A DNA stretch of 6,575 nucleotides, from positions 1 to 6,575 of the forward strand of contig NZ_JNWQ01000155.1 of assembly GCF_000716875.1 (NCBI RefSeq), given 5' to 3'. The translations under genes and the position numbers were made by a program. This DNA comes from Streptomyces novaecaesareae (GTDB lineage: Bacteria; Actinomycetota; Actinomycetes; Streptomycetales; Streptomycetaceae). The notes beneath the pieces were generated by a model, which worked only from the letters and a program-made list of their open reading frames with translations, had not been told where the DNA came from and did not search any database. Shown here piece after piece: positions 1 through 5,534 of this stretch (positions within the stretch are counted from its first letter, which is position 1; every line of letters begins with the position of its first letter).

Positions 1-5
1 GAATT

Positions 6-40
6 GTGGGGTGTGGGGTGTGGGGTGTGGGGTGTGGGGT
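6..40 (+). repeat. Five tandem GTGGGGT heptamers with G-quadruplex pattern
   Basis: Five exact, uninterrupted copies of GTGGGGT occupy 6-40. The result is five G4 runs (8-11, 15-18, 22-25, 29-32, 36-39), each separated by the three bases TGT. This is the textbook arrangement for an intramolecular four-tetrad quadruplex with short equal loops. The array lies at the window edge and may continue to the left. Short G-rich tandem repeats resemble eukaryotic telomere repeats in form only; Streptomyces telomeres are palindrome-rich, not G-repeat arrays. Folding in the cell is inference. Confidence 0.9.
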
Positions 41-194
41 GGCGGGGGTCGGTGTTCGGTTTGGTGGGGGCCGGGCTGCGCCCTGGTCGCCGTGGGCCTG
101 CTGCCGGCCCAAGGGCACCACCACCCCTACGACGGGCACGGCGCGGGGCCCAGCCCGGCCGACTGCCACCCGTCGTCCGGTTCGCCGGGTGGCT

Positions 195-330
195 CCGTTC
201 GGGCCTGCTGCGCCGTCGTCGCCGTGCCTTGGTCGCCGTGCCCGCCGGCGGGTGGCTGCGGTCCAGATCGCGCCCGTCCGGGCTGGGCCCCGGGCCGTGC
301 CGTTCGGGGCGGGGCCTGTTGCGCCGTCGT
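195..330 (+). repeat. Degenerate direct repeat pair (195-219 and 300-330)
   Basis: The segments at 201-219 and 312-330 agree at 18 of 19 positions (core GCGCCGTCGT). Both are preceded by CCGTTCGGG, and the second copy has six extra bases between the two parts. The nine-base core GCTGCGCCG also occurs exactly at 207, 506, 581 and 1108. This looks like a diverged repeat family within the A-depleted block rather than a gene duplication. Confidence 0.55.
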
Positions 331-354
331 GCGCTGTCGTTCCGGCTGTCGTTC

Positions 355-389
355 GGGGTTGTGGGGTTTGTGGGGTTGTGTCATTGGGG
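355..389 (+). repeat. Second G-quadruplex candidate
   Basis: Four GGGG runs at 355-358, 363-366, 372-375 and 386-389 are separated by loops of 4, 5 and 10 bases (TTGT, TTTGT, TTGTGTCATT). TTGTGGGG is repeated within it. The pattern fits a quadruplex, though its long third loop makes it weaker than the array at 6-40. Confidence 0.6.
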
Positions 390-1032
390 TGCTGTTTTTC
401 CTGGTGGCGGGGTGTTCTGTGGGCTTGTGGGGCGTGTAGGGCGGCCGTTGCGGCCGCGGTCCCGGGCCAGCTGTGCTCGCTTTGGCCTGCTGTGCCCTGG
501 CCGGAGCTGCGCCGCTGTTCGGGCGGTCGGGCTGGGCCCCGCCTGCCTGCTTGCCGGGCCGCCGTCCCGTTCCGGGTGGCGCTGCGCCGCCGTCCGGGGT
601 TGCCGGGCGCCGCTGTGGTCGCCCCCGTTGTGCTTTCGGCGGCTTGGCTGTGCCGTCGTCCGGGTCGGAGGGCTGGGTGGCCGTCAGGCCGCCCTGGAAG
701 CCACCGTGGTGTCGTTCTGGGTGGGGGGTGGGTGTTGTCGCGCCTGCTGTCGCGCCGCTTGTCGTGTGGGGTGCTGTCGCGGGCTGTGACGTGGGTGGAT
801 ACCCCTCAGCCCGTGTGTGTGGTGGGGGCGTGACAGGTGGGTGCGACAGGGTGCCGGGGTGGGGCCGCGGGCGACGTTCGGGTGGTGGCCGCCGGGCGTT
901 GCCGACCGCCGGGTGTGGGCTGGCCCGGGCCGCCGTCCGGGGCCGGCCTTCTCCTGGTGGTGAGGCCCGGCAGCCTGGTGGTTGGTGGCCTGGTGGGGGA
1001 GTGCGGGGTGCGACGCGGGGGTGCGGCGGGGT

Positions 1033-1052
1033 GCAACACGGGGCCGTGTTGC
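1033..1052. promoter_or_regulatory. Perfect 9-bp-arm inverted repeat, operator-like
   Basis: GCAACACGG (1033-1041), two central G bases and CCGTGTTGC (1044-1052) form a perfect 20-base dyad. Its size and symmetry fit a dimeric helix-turn-helix protein operator; as RNA the two-base centre would be a poor loop unless the stem opens. A further dyad with 5-bp arms, GCGTG-TTG-CACGC, lies at 1095-1107 and shares GTGTTGC with it. The right arm CCGTGTTGC recurs exactly at 4213-4221, upstream of the XRE-like gene. No gene start lies next to the dyad. Protein binding is inferred. Confidence 0.5.
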
Positions 1053-1292
1053 GGGTCTGACCAGAGGTTATGCGGTTGGGAGGGGCCCGGCTGGGCGTGT
1101 TGCACGCGCTGCGCCGGTCCGCCGGCCTCGGCTCCCGCCCGCGCCGCCCGGCGCTGCGCCCCGCCCTGGTGGCTCTCTGGCCGCCGCCCTGGTCCGGCGT
1201 TCGGTTTGTGTCGCCATCTCGGGAATTGCTCGGTTGACGCCGGGCGGGATTTCCTGGTTGGTCTGGAGTGGCGGTCGTCGTGTCGGTGGTGA

Positions 1293-1310
1293 GGGCCGCA
1301 GGCCCCTTTT
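1293..1310 (+). terminator. Rho-independent-type terminator candidate
   Basis: GGGCC (1293-1297), loop GCA, GGCCC (1301-1305), one C and then TTTT (1307-1310). An all-GC 5-bp stem followed by a short T run is a minimal intrinsic terminator for rightward transcription. It sits where the G/T-rich block ends and A-containing sequence resumes. It could end a non-coding transcript reading the G-rich strand. The stem and T run are short, so confidence is moderate. Confidence 0.45.
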
Positions 1311-1640
1311 CTGCGCGTCTGAATTCGATTCCTCGCCGCTGCGCTCTGAATGGCTTTCGGACTGCTGCCTGAAAGGAAGCGGAAGGGAATTCGCATTCCC
1401 GTCGAAAGTGCCGCCGGATAGAGCCGGGATGGACGGTTGTCGCGAGGTCGCCTGTTCGCGTCTCGTGCCCGTCCGGGAACCGGTACGATAGAGCTGTACG
1501 GAGGTCAGGGAAACGCCGCCGGATACGCTTAGGATCCGGTCCGGAGTCTGAGATTGAGGGCCCGTCAGGGACCGCCGTGCGGGGCGCCCGCGAGGGGCCA
1601 CCGGCCGGGACCGGGGGAGGGCCCCTGGGGGTGGGTGCGA
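1311..1640. other. Gene-free stretch with clustered hairpins
   Basis: Composition returns toward normal here and no gene is supported. Visible elements are a hairpin GGGAAT-TCGC-ATTCCC (1385-1400, perfect 6-bp stem), a hairpin CCGGAT/ATCCGG with nine-base loop (1519-1539), a long-loop stem AGGGGCC (1593-1599) with GGCCCCT (1620-1626), and an 11-base direct repeat GCCGCCGGATA at 1410-1420 and 1515-1525. TACGAT within GGTACGATAG near 1481-1490 resembles a -10 box, but no matching -35 was found. A structured leader or small RNA is possible but unproven. Confidence 0.4.
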
Positions 1641-1653
1641 ATCTGCGGTTTGT

Positions 1654-1776
1654 TGTCACTGGGGGATCAGCTGGTGTCACTGGCCCTTGTTGGTGGTGGC
1701 GTGTGGGGGCGGGGGAGTCGTGGGTGTCACCGGGGTGCGGATGTGTGGTGACATCAGGAGACGCCACCCGGTGACA
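1654..1776. promoter_or_regulatory. Cluster of five TGTCAC motifs (iteron- or operator-like)
   Basis: TGTCAC occurs forward at 1654-1659, 1675-1680 and 1725-1730, and reversed (GTGACA) at 1748-1753 and 1771-1776. Flanks are partly conserved: TGTCACCGGGGTG at 1725-1737 mirrors CACCCGGTGACA at 1765-1776, and the two reversed copies share GTGACATCA, 23 bases apart. The cluster lies 67-189 bases upstream of the first gene's start, so operator or promoter control of that operon is the simplest reading. Iterons or repeats at the end of a mobile element are alternatives, since TGTCA pairs also occur near 5535-5562 and 6507-6529. Confidence 0.45.
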
Positions 1777-1839
1777 TCATGATGCAGATCCCTACGCCAG
1801 CCGTCGGCCCGCAGGGCCTCGGCTCTGGATGTCGGGTGT

Positions 1840-1856
1840 CCGGTGTTCAATACCGG
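1840..1856 (+). promoter_or_regulatory. Hairpin over the candidate GTG start
   Basis: CCGGT (1840-1844) pairs with ACCGG (1852-1856) around the seven-base loop GTTCAAT. The stem covers the GTG at 1843 that opens the first gene. If the transcript includes it, it could occlude that start or show that the real start is GTG 1858 or 1861. It superficially resembles a tRNA T-arm, but no other tRNA part is present. Confidence 0.3.
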
Positions 1857-2700
1857 GGTGGTGGACTGGGCACGCATACGTGACAGCAGTTTCGATGTCG
1901 ATCGCGTCCCAGCGCTCCTGGCGAGGCTGGAACGCCGGGACGACGCGGATGCGTGGCAGGAGCTGGGCTGGCGGCTCGTCCTCGAGGGCGACCTGGTCTT
2001 TCCGGCCGGCTTCGCCGCCCTGCCGCAGCTGGTGAGCCTCGCGCCGCGCAGCGCGCAGGCGCGCGCCTTGGCGGGGCGGATCCTCGAGCGCGCGGCCGGG
2101 CACCACGGCTGCGACGACCTGCTGGCGGACTGCGCCGGCACGATCGCGGAGTTCGGCGAGGCGCTGGACCGGCACCTGCGGTCGCGGCCGGCCGACTATC
2201 TCGTCTCCTTCCGCGCTCTGCTCGCCGTCGCACAGGAGTACCACTGGGCGAACGCCCTGGAGGGCTTCACAGATGACATCTACGAGCTGGAATGCCCGCA
2301 CTGCGCTGCGGAGATGAAGATCGCCGTCGGCCGGTTCGGGTGCTACGCGCAGGTGTGGGACGGCGACGAGGAACTGCGACGGGACCTGCGACCGGCCGTC
2401 GCCGAGGAACTCACCGGGACCGGCCGGTGGATGCACCGGACCGCGGTCCGCGACGGGCAGGAGACGCTCGCCGACGGGATCGCCCACCTCTTCGGCGACG
2501 CGCAATGCCCGGTGTGCGCCAGCGTCTTCAACATCGCGGACGAGTACACCCACGCCAACCGTCCGGCCGCATTCATCGATCGGGTCCCCTCCTCGGCCCA
2601 GGACACCGGAGCGGGCGCATCCCCCAGCCACCCGGCAGACGGTGTCGGTACGAGGCCCTACGCTGCGCCCGGAACGAAGCCGCGCAGACAGGGACCGTGA
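1843..2700 (+). CDS. Unknown protein with paired CxxC (probable zinc) site
   Basis: This 285-residue, probably cytoplasmic protein has no signal peptide or membrane segment. Residues 20-145 are mostly helical and Leu/Ala-rich, with a conserved-looking stretch DAWQELGWRLVLEGDLVFP (35-53). A second part (about 147-245) holds two CxxC pairs, C151/C154 in ELECPHC and C222/C225 in CPVC, which together would make a four-cysteine zinc site. The tail after about 248 is Pro/Ser/Gly-rich and likely disordered. The GTG at 1843 is the only start codon after the upstream in-frame stop at 1780-1782, apart from GTG 1858 and 1861; none has a clear Shine-Dalgarno sequence and 1843 lies in a hairpin, so the start is uncertain. 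The stop overlaps the next gene's ATG, implying coupled translation. Similar proteins seem familiar from Streptomyces, but I know no function. Strong G/C third positions support the frame. Confidence 0.88.
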   Translation: MFNTGVVDWARIRDSSFDVDRVPALLARLERRDDADAWQELGWRLVLEGDLVFPAGFAALPQLVSLAPRSAQARALAGRILERAAGHHGCDDLLADCAGTIAEFGEALDRHLRSRPADYLVSFRALLAVAQEYHWANALEGFTDDIYELECPHCAAEMKIAVGRFGCYAQVWDGDEELRRDLRPAVAEELTGTGRWMHRTAVRDGQETLADGIAHLFGDAQCPVCASVFNIADEYTHANRPAAFIDRVPSSAQDTGAGASPSHPADGVGTRPYAAPGTKPRRQGP

Positions 2701-3317
2701 TGGCGTTGACGTTGGATGAGGCCGTGGAGCAGCTCGGCCACCGGTTGTCGCCGAAGCGGCGTTCCGCCGCGACGCGGCTGCGCCGGCTTGCCGACCCCGC
2801 AGCGGGTCCGCCGCTGCTGGAGGCCCTTCAGCGGGAGGTGCGTGATCCCCGCACGTGGGAGACCCAGTATCAGATCGTCATGGCGCTCGGGATGTGCAGT
2901 CACCGCCCCGCGCTCGGCCTGCTCCGGGAACTCGCCCAGCGCCCCTTCGAAACCACCTCGGTGTACACCGCGATCGGCGACGCCATCGTGCGGCTGAGCG
3001 CTCCCGCGGCCACAGGCGATTCCCTGCGCTGGTGCCTGGACAGCGGAACCCCGATGCTCGCCGACGGCGCGTTGCGTGCCGTGGCGATGCAGCGGCTGTG
3101 CCTGGACACGGCCACGATCGACCACGTCCTGGACTTCCTTGAGCCTTTGGACCCCCACGACGGTCTCCGGTTCTGGGCCGCAGCTGCCGCAGCGGGTTGG
3201 CCGAGGCCCCAGGTTACGAGGTTTCTCCACGAATGCGCAGCCGGTCCCCGGTCCGATGTGGCCGGTGCAGCCGCCTCGTCCTTGCAGGGCAAGTACCAGT
3301 CCTACTCGCCCTTGTAG
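2700..3317 (+). CDS. HEAT-like helical-repeat protein
   Basis: A 205-residue soluble protein built almost wholly of amphipathic helix pairs. Helical segments appear at about 17-31 (SPKRRSAATRLRRLAD), 36-48, 56-66, 70-81, 87-100, 122-134 and 138-148, with Leu/Ala spacing typical of HEAT or ARM-like solenoids. Such folds are usually protein- or nucleic-acid-binding scaffolds, not enzymes, and no catalytic motif is visible. ATG 2700 has AGGGA at 2690-2694 five bases upstream. It shares one base with the preceding stop (TGATG), so the two genes are almost certainly one operon, and a complex between the products is likely. GTG 2697 is an alternative start one codon earlier. It ends TAG, 91 bases before the convergent gene's stop. 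The HEAT assignment rests on helix pattern, without a profile search. Confidence 0.88.
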   Translation: MALTLDEAVEQLGHRLSPKRRSAATRLRRLADPAAGPPLLEALQREVRDPRTWETQYQIVMALGMCSHRPALGLLRELAQRPFETTSVYTAIGDAIVRLSAPAATGDSLRWCLDSGTPMLADGALRAVAMQRLCLDTATIDHVLDFLEPLDPHDGLRFWAAAAAAGWPRPQVTRFLHECAAGPRSDVAGAAASSLQGKYQSYSPL

Positions 3318-3408
3318 CAATTCGGCCGATCCACGTTCGACGGTGCGCCGGTGGCTGTTCGCGGTCGGTGGCTGGCCTCGTGGTTCCCGCAGCCCTGGTG
3401 GGGGCCGG
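3318..3408. other. Convergent intergenic gap
   Basis: These 91 bases separate the ends of two convergent genes. Bidirectional termination would be expected, but no hairpin followed by a T run was seen on either strand. Confidence 0.5.
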
Positions 3409-4161
3409 TCAGCGGCCGGCCAGGTGGCGGGAGGCGAGGTGGGCTTCCTCGAGCTGGGCGGTGGTGAGGCGTCGGGCTTCCCAGATGACGGCGGCCACGT
3501 CGGCGGCCCGTGGGTGCAGCGGCGGCAGGTCGTCCGGCAGGCGGACGCCGCCGGCCGCCGCGAGGTCGGGGGCGGGAATGCCGAGCAGGCCCGCGAAGCC
3601 GGCGACCAGTTCGGGGGTCACTTCGACGGTGCCTCGGCCGATCCCGCCGATGGTGGGGGCCGACAGGTAGATCCGCCCGCCGGTCACCGCGTACAGGGCC
3701 TTCGCCGTGCATAGCCAGGTGAGGTTCCGGCTGTGCGTGAGTTCCAGGAGCACCGCGCCGAGGCCCGGCTCGTACCGGTGGTGCGGCCGGTCGGTCCCGC
3801 CCCGTCCCTCCCGCGATACAAGGGGCTGCGCCCGGATCGCGTCCAGCAGCAGCCGCCGGTTCTCGGCGGGCATGACCATCGTGTTGTAGACGACGGGGCT
3901 GACCGACCAGTGCGGATTGCGGGTGACCGGTGTCAGGTCGTCGGGTACCGGCTGCCCGGCCAGGACGAAGAGGTCGGCGGCGTGCAGGCTGAGCACCGGC
4001 CCGAGGTCCCTGAGCAGCCGTTCGGTCGGCGGCCGCCCGCCGAGTACGGCCTGCAGCTCCTCCAGGCCGGTGCCGCCCGCCGTCGAGAGCACGCAGGCGT
4101 CGAGCGTCCGGTGCCCCATCAGGCGCGCCAGCAGCGCACCGAACTCCAGCACTCCTGTCAT
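3409..4161 (-). CDS. XRE-like protein with two similar halves
   Basis: A 250-residue soluble protein. The C-terminal half (about 133-213) reads like an XRE/Cro helix-turn-helix domain: LGAVLLELTHSRNL, then APTIGGIGRG as the turn and recognition region, then LVAGFAGLLGIPAPDLAAAG. The N-terminal half (about 7-80) follows the same plan, with FGALLARLMGHRTL, LEELQAVLGG, RDLGPVLSLHAADLFVLAG and VPDDL, matching VRLPDDL in the second half. The gene thus appears to be an internal duplication of a degenerate DNA-binding fold; the N-terminal copy has lost most recognition-helix features. A helical tail (218-250) follows. ATG 4161 lacks a clear Shine-Dalgarno sequence. TAGGCT lies six bases upstream, so a leaderless mRNA is possible, though no good -35 is seen. 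A DNA-binding regulator is the likely role; the target is unknown. Confidence 0.85.
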   Translation of the reverse strand: MTGVLEFGALLARLMGHRTLDACVLSTAGGTGLEELQAVLGGRPPTERLLRDLGPVLSLHAADLFVLAGQPVPDDLTPVTRNPHWSVSPVVYNTMVMPAENRRLLLDAIRAQPLVSREGRGGTDRPHHRYEPGLGAVLLELTHSRNLTWLCTAKALYAVTGGRIYLSAPTIGGIGRGTVEVTPELVAGFAGLLGIPAPDLAAAGGVRLPDDLPPLHPRAADVAAVIWEARRLTTAQLEEAHLASRHLAGR

Positions 4162-4361
4162 TCCGTCAGCCTATCGACCTGCGCACAGGCCATCTGGAGC
4201 CCGCCCGGCGGCCCGTGTTGCACCGGCGTCCGGCGTCGGCCGGGTCCGGACGTCCTGGCCGCCCGCGCGAGTCCTGCCGGCTCGCGGCTGCCGGGTGGTG
4301 TTGGGCCTGTGCTCATGGTTTCCGTGCCAGGCTCGGGCCTGCGGTCGGCGGCACAGGGTTT
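4162..4361. promoter_or_regulatory. 200-base spacer upstream of the XRE-like gene
   Basis: No gene is supported. On the minus strand it holds TAGGCT six bases before the ATG (-10-like). GCAACACGGG, the arm of the dyad at 1033-1052, lies about 50 bases before the ATG (arm match 4213-4221). The palindrome GTCCGGAC and repeated GGCGTCCGGCGTC-type sequence lie near 4226-4250. The half-site could be an autoregulatory operator of the XRE-like protein. The downstream end of the L7/L12-like gene shows no clear terminator. Confidence 0.35.
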
Positions 4362-4754
4362 TCAGGGGCTGGGGTGGGCGGTGTGTCCGGGCAGGGGGCC
4401 GTGGACGGCGCAGAAGCTGCAGTCGCAGCTGGTCAGGGAGTTGGCCGGGCAGTGAGCGGTGGGCCAGTACAGGGACGTGCAGGGGCTGGGATCGACAGGG
4501 GTGTCGCCGTCGGGCAGGGTGCGCTGGCACCAGCCGCACCGGATCGCGGTCGGTAGGCCGGCCTGGCGCAGGTGCTGCGCCGCGCGAGCGGCGATGTCGA
4601 ACGGGATGCCCGACCGGACGGTGGCGGGCGCGCTGTCCAGCAGCTGCCGGCTACGCCACAGGCTCAGCCCGGTCACTGTGCGGACCGCTTTGAGGGCTGT
4701 CGGGTCGTGAGGGGAGGTGCCGGTCAGCAGAACTGTGAAATCCGGATCCTCCAC
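4362..4754 (-). CDS. L7/L12 C-terminal-like domain fused to Cys-rich tail
   Basis: A 130-residue protein. Residues 5-71 follow the fold signature of the ribosomal stalk protein L7/L12 C-terminal domain: a beta strand FTVLLTG, helix TALKAVRTVTGLSL, then RQLLDSAPATVRSGI, a second helix of Ala/Arg, and LRQAGLPTAI. In bL12 this domain docks translation GTPases. Here it lacks the L12 N-terminal dimer domain, so it is not a ribosomal stalk subunit. The tail (73-118) has C73/C76 (CGWC), C92, H101, C102, C110, C112 and C115, suggesting one or two metal sites or a disulfide-rich knot. GTG 4754 has AAGGGGG ending about five bases upstream, a strong ribosome site that fixes the start. Short L7/L12-like proteins recur in actinobacteria with unknown roles. 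Confidence 0.85.
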   Translation of the reverse strand: MEDPDFTVLLTGTSPHDPTALKAVRTVTGLSLWRSRQLLDSAPATVRSGIPFDIAARAAQHLRQAGLPTAIRCGWCQRTLPDGDTPVDPSPCTSLYWPTAHCPANSLTSCDCSFCAVHGPLPGHTAHPSP

Positions 4755-4898
4755 GGATCCCCCTTGTCGGTCGGTGTTGTGCCCGGTTGCCAGTCAATCG
4801 CCCTGGCCGCCTGCCGGGCCATGGGTTTTCGCTCGTCTGGTTCCGCCAGTGCACCCCTTCCCGCCCGTACCCCATGGGTGGGCGAGTGTCGCCAGGTG
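4755..4898. other. Spacer between two leftward genes
   Basis: These 144 bases hold the AAGGGGG ribosome site for the L7/L12-like gene. TTGACT lies near 4790-4795 on the minus strand as a possible -35, but no -10 was found at suitable spacing. An overlapping 32-codon frame (4724-4822) is not supported as a gene. Confidence 0.35.
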
Positions 4899-5267
4899 TC
4901 AGGTCTGTTGCAGGCCGGGGCTGAAGAGGGATCGGAGATGTTCGGGGAGGTCAGGGTGGTTGTGCCAGGGGGCGGCGAGGGCGCATAGGGCGGCCCAGAC
5001 GGCATACGCGGCGGGTACCGGGTCGGGCTGGTCCAGGTGATGCCACAAGGCGCGGCACAGGTGCTGGGAGGTGGCGAAGACTGACTGAGCAGCGTCTCGG
5101 ATAACGGCGCTCTGGTCTTCGCGCAGGAGAGCCGGGGTGCCCGGAACACGGATGGTGGGGCCAATGGCGTGGTAGGCCCGACCGTCGATGAAGGTGTGCA
5201 GGTCCTTCAGCTGCTGCCGGGTCGGCAGCGCTGACTCGGGTGCAGCGGGTGCGGTCATGGCTGGCAC
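4899..5267 (-). CDS. Small helical protein of unknown function
   Basis: A soluble 122-residue protein without recognised motif. A helical N-terminal part (about 15-35, TRQQLKDLHTFIDGRAYHAI) leads to GPTIRVPGTPALLREDQSA and two longer helices (about 50-80 and 86-100). The last part is WHNHPDLPEHLRSLF. Six histidines and tryptophans near 71-110 are notable, but no metal motif is clear. GTG 5267 has GGAG eight bases upstream; ATG 5258 is an in-frame alternative with no ribosome site. The gene is divergent from the transposase and has the orientation of the two genes to its left, 144 bases away. The frame has actinobacterial codon use. Similar proteins seem familiar from Streptomyces, but I assign no function. 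Confidence 0.78.
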   Translation of the reverse strand: MPAMTAPAAPESALPTRQQLKDLHTFIDGRAYHAIGPTIRVPGTPALLREDQSAVIRDAAQSVFATSQHLCRALWHHLDQPDPVPAAYAVWAALCALAAPWHNHPDLPEHLRSLFSPGLQQT

Positions 5268-5534
5268 GCTATCGGCTCCGGGCCATCCGGCGACGGGCCC
5301 CGGCCAGCCCTTCGCTGTCCCAGCGGTACCGGGGAATCACGCCCGGCCATGCTGCTGCGCCTGGACTGCCCGCCGCTTTCAAAGGCGGAAGGCCATATGG
5401 CTGCCCGGCCGACTATCGGGACCTGTAGGAAGCCGTCCATGGCCACGGGGCCCTACCCGCGACCTGCCCGGTCGAAGCGGACGAGGACGAGACGTCCTTT
5501 CCAAACCGTGCCCCTACCGCACGCCCCGCCCTGG
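5268..5534. other. Divergent gene-free region, left part
   Basis: No gene is supported, although frames remain open through it. It holds a hairpin CCGCC/GGCGG with nine-base loop (5370-5388) and the perfect ten-base palindrome GCCATATGGC (5392-5401). Both may be regulatory for the flanking divergent genes. The open frame that runs into the transposase from 5349 has no family resemblance before about 5637. Confidence 0.45.

Larger units (their letters stand above)
1..1290. other. A-depleted, G/T-rich low-complexity block without a supportable gene
   Basis: The plus strand is rich in G and T and nearly free of A: hand counting gives about 24 A in the first 780 bases, and several 60-base rows have none. 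All three stop codons contain both A and T, so such a strand pair leaves long open frames in every phase. The many overlapping frames here, including a 546-codon minus-strand one, are therefore expected from composition. Their translations are rich in Pro, Arg, Thr, Ala and Gly with no domain, and the minus-strand frame lacks the G/C-ending codon pattern of the real genes to the right. The block holds G-runs, GCTGCGCCG copies (207, 506, 581 and 1108) and two dyads. It might be a non-coding transcript, a replicon-end or partition region, or relaxed spacer; the sequence does not decide. Confidence 0.7.

Noticed and set aside
4..1491. Overlapping plus-strand open frames across the first block
   Set aside because: A-depletion removes plus-strand stops in all three phases. 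The translations are Gly/Arg/Cys/Val-rich without recognisable structure and overlap one another.
127..1767. 546-codon minus-strand open frame
   Set aside because: The minus strand is T-depleted and stop codons need T, so openness is expected. The translation is low-complexity Pro/Arg/Thr/Ala/Gly without a domain, and third positions are not strongly G/C.
1840..1856. tRNA T-arm-like hairpin (attachment-site remnant)
   Set aside because: The stem pairs but lacks the canonical G53-C61 arrangement, and no acceptor stem, anticodon arm or CCA end is nearby.
1779..1883. 34-codon leader-peptide candidate starting ATGATG
   Set aside because: No well-placed ribosome site, no attenuator-like codon run, and it overlaps the first gene's start in another frame.
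1792..2631. 279-codon minus-strand frame
   Set aside because: Antisense shadow of the CxxC protein gene, which has better codon use, two CxxC pairs and an operon overlap with the next gene.
3733..4693. Plus-strand frames opposite the XRE-like and L7/L12-like genes
   Set aside because: Shadows of the minus-strand genes; they show no domain and cross the spacer between two supported genes.
4724..4822. 32-codon minus-strand small frame before the L7/L12-like gene
   Set aside because: Starts at ATG 4822 with only a weak GAGCG upstream and overlaps the strongly supported GTG 4754 start; no recognisable product.
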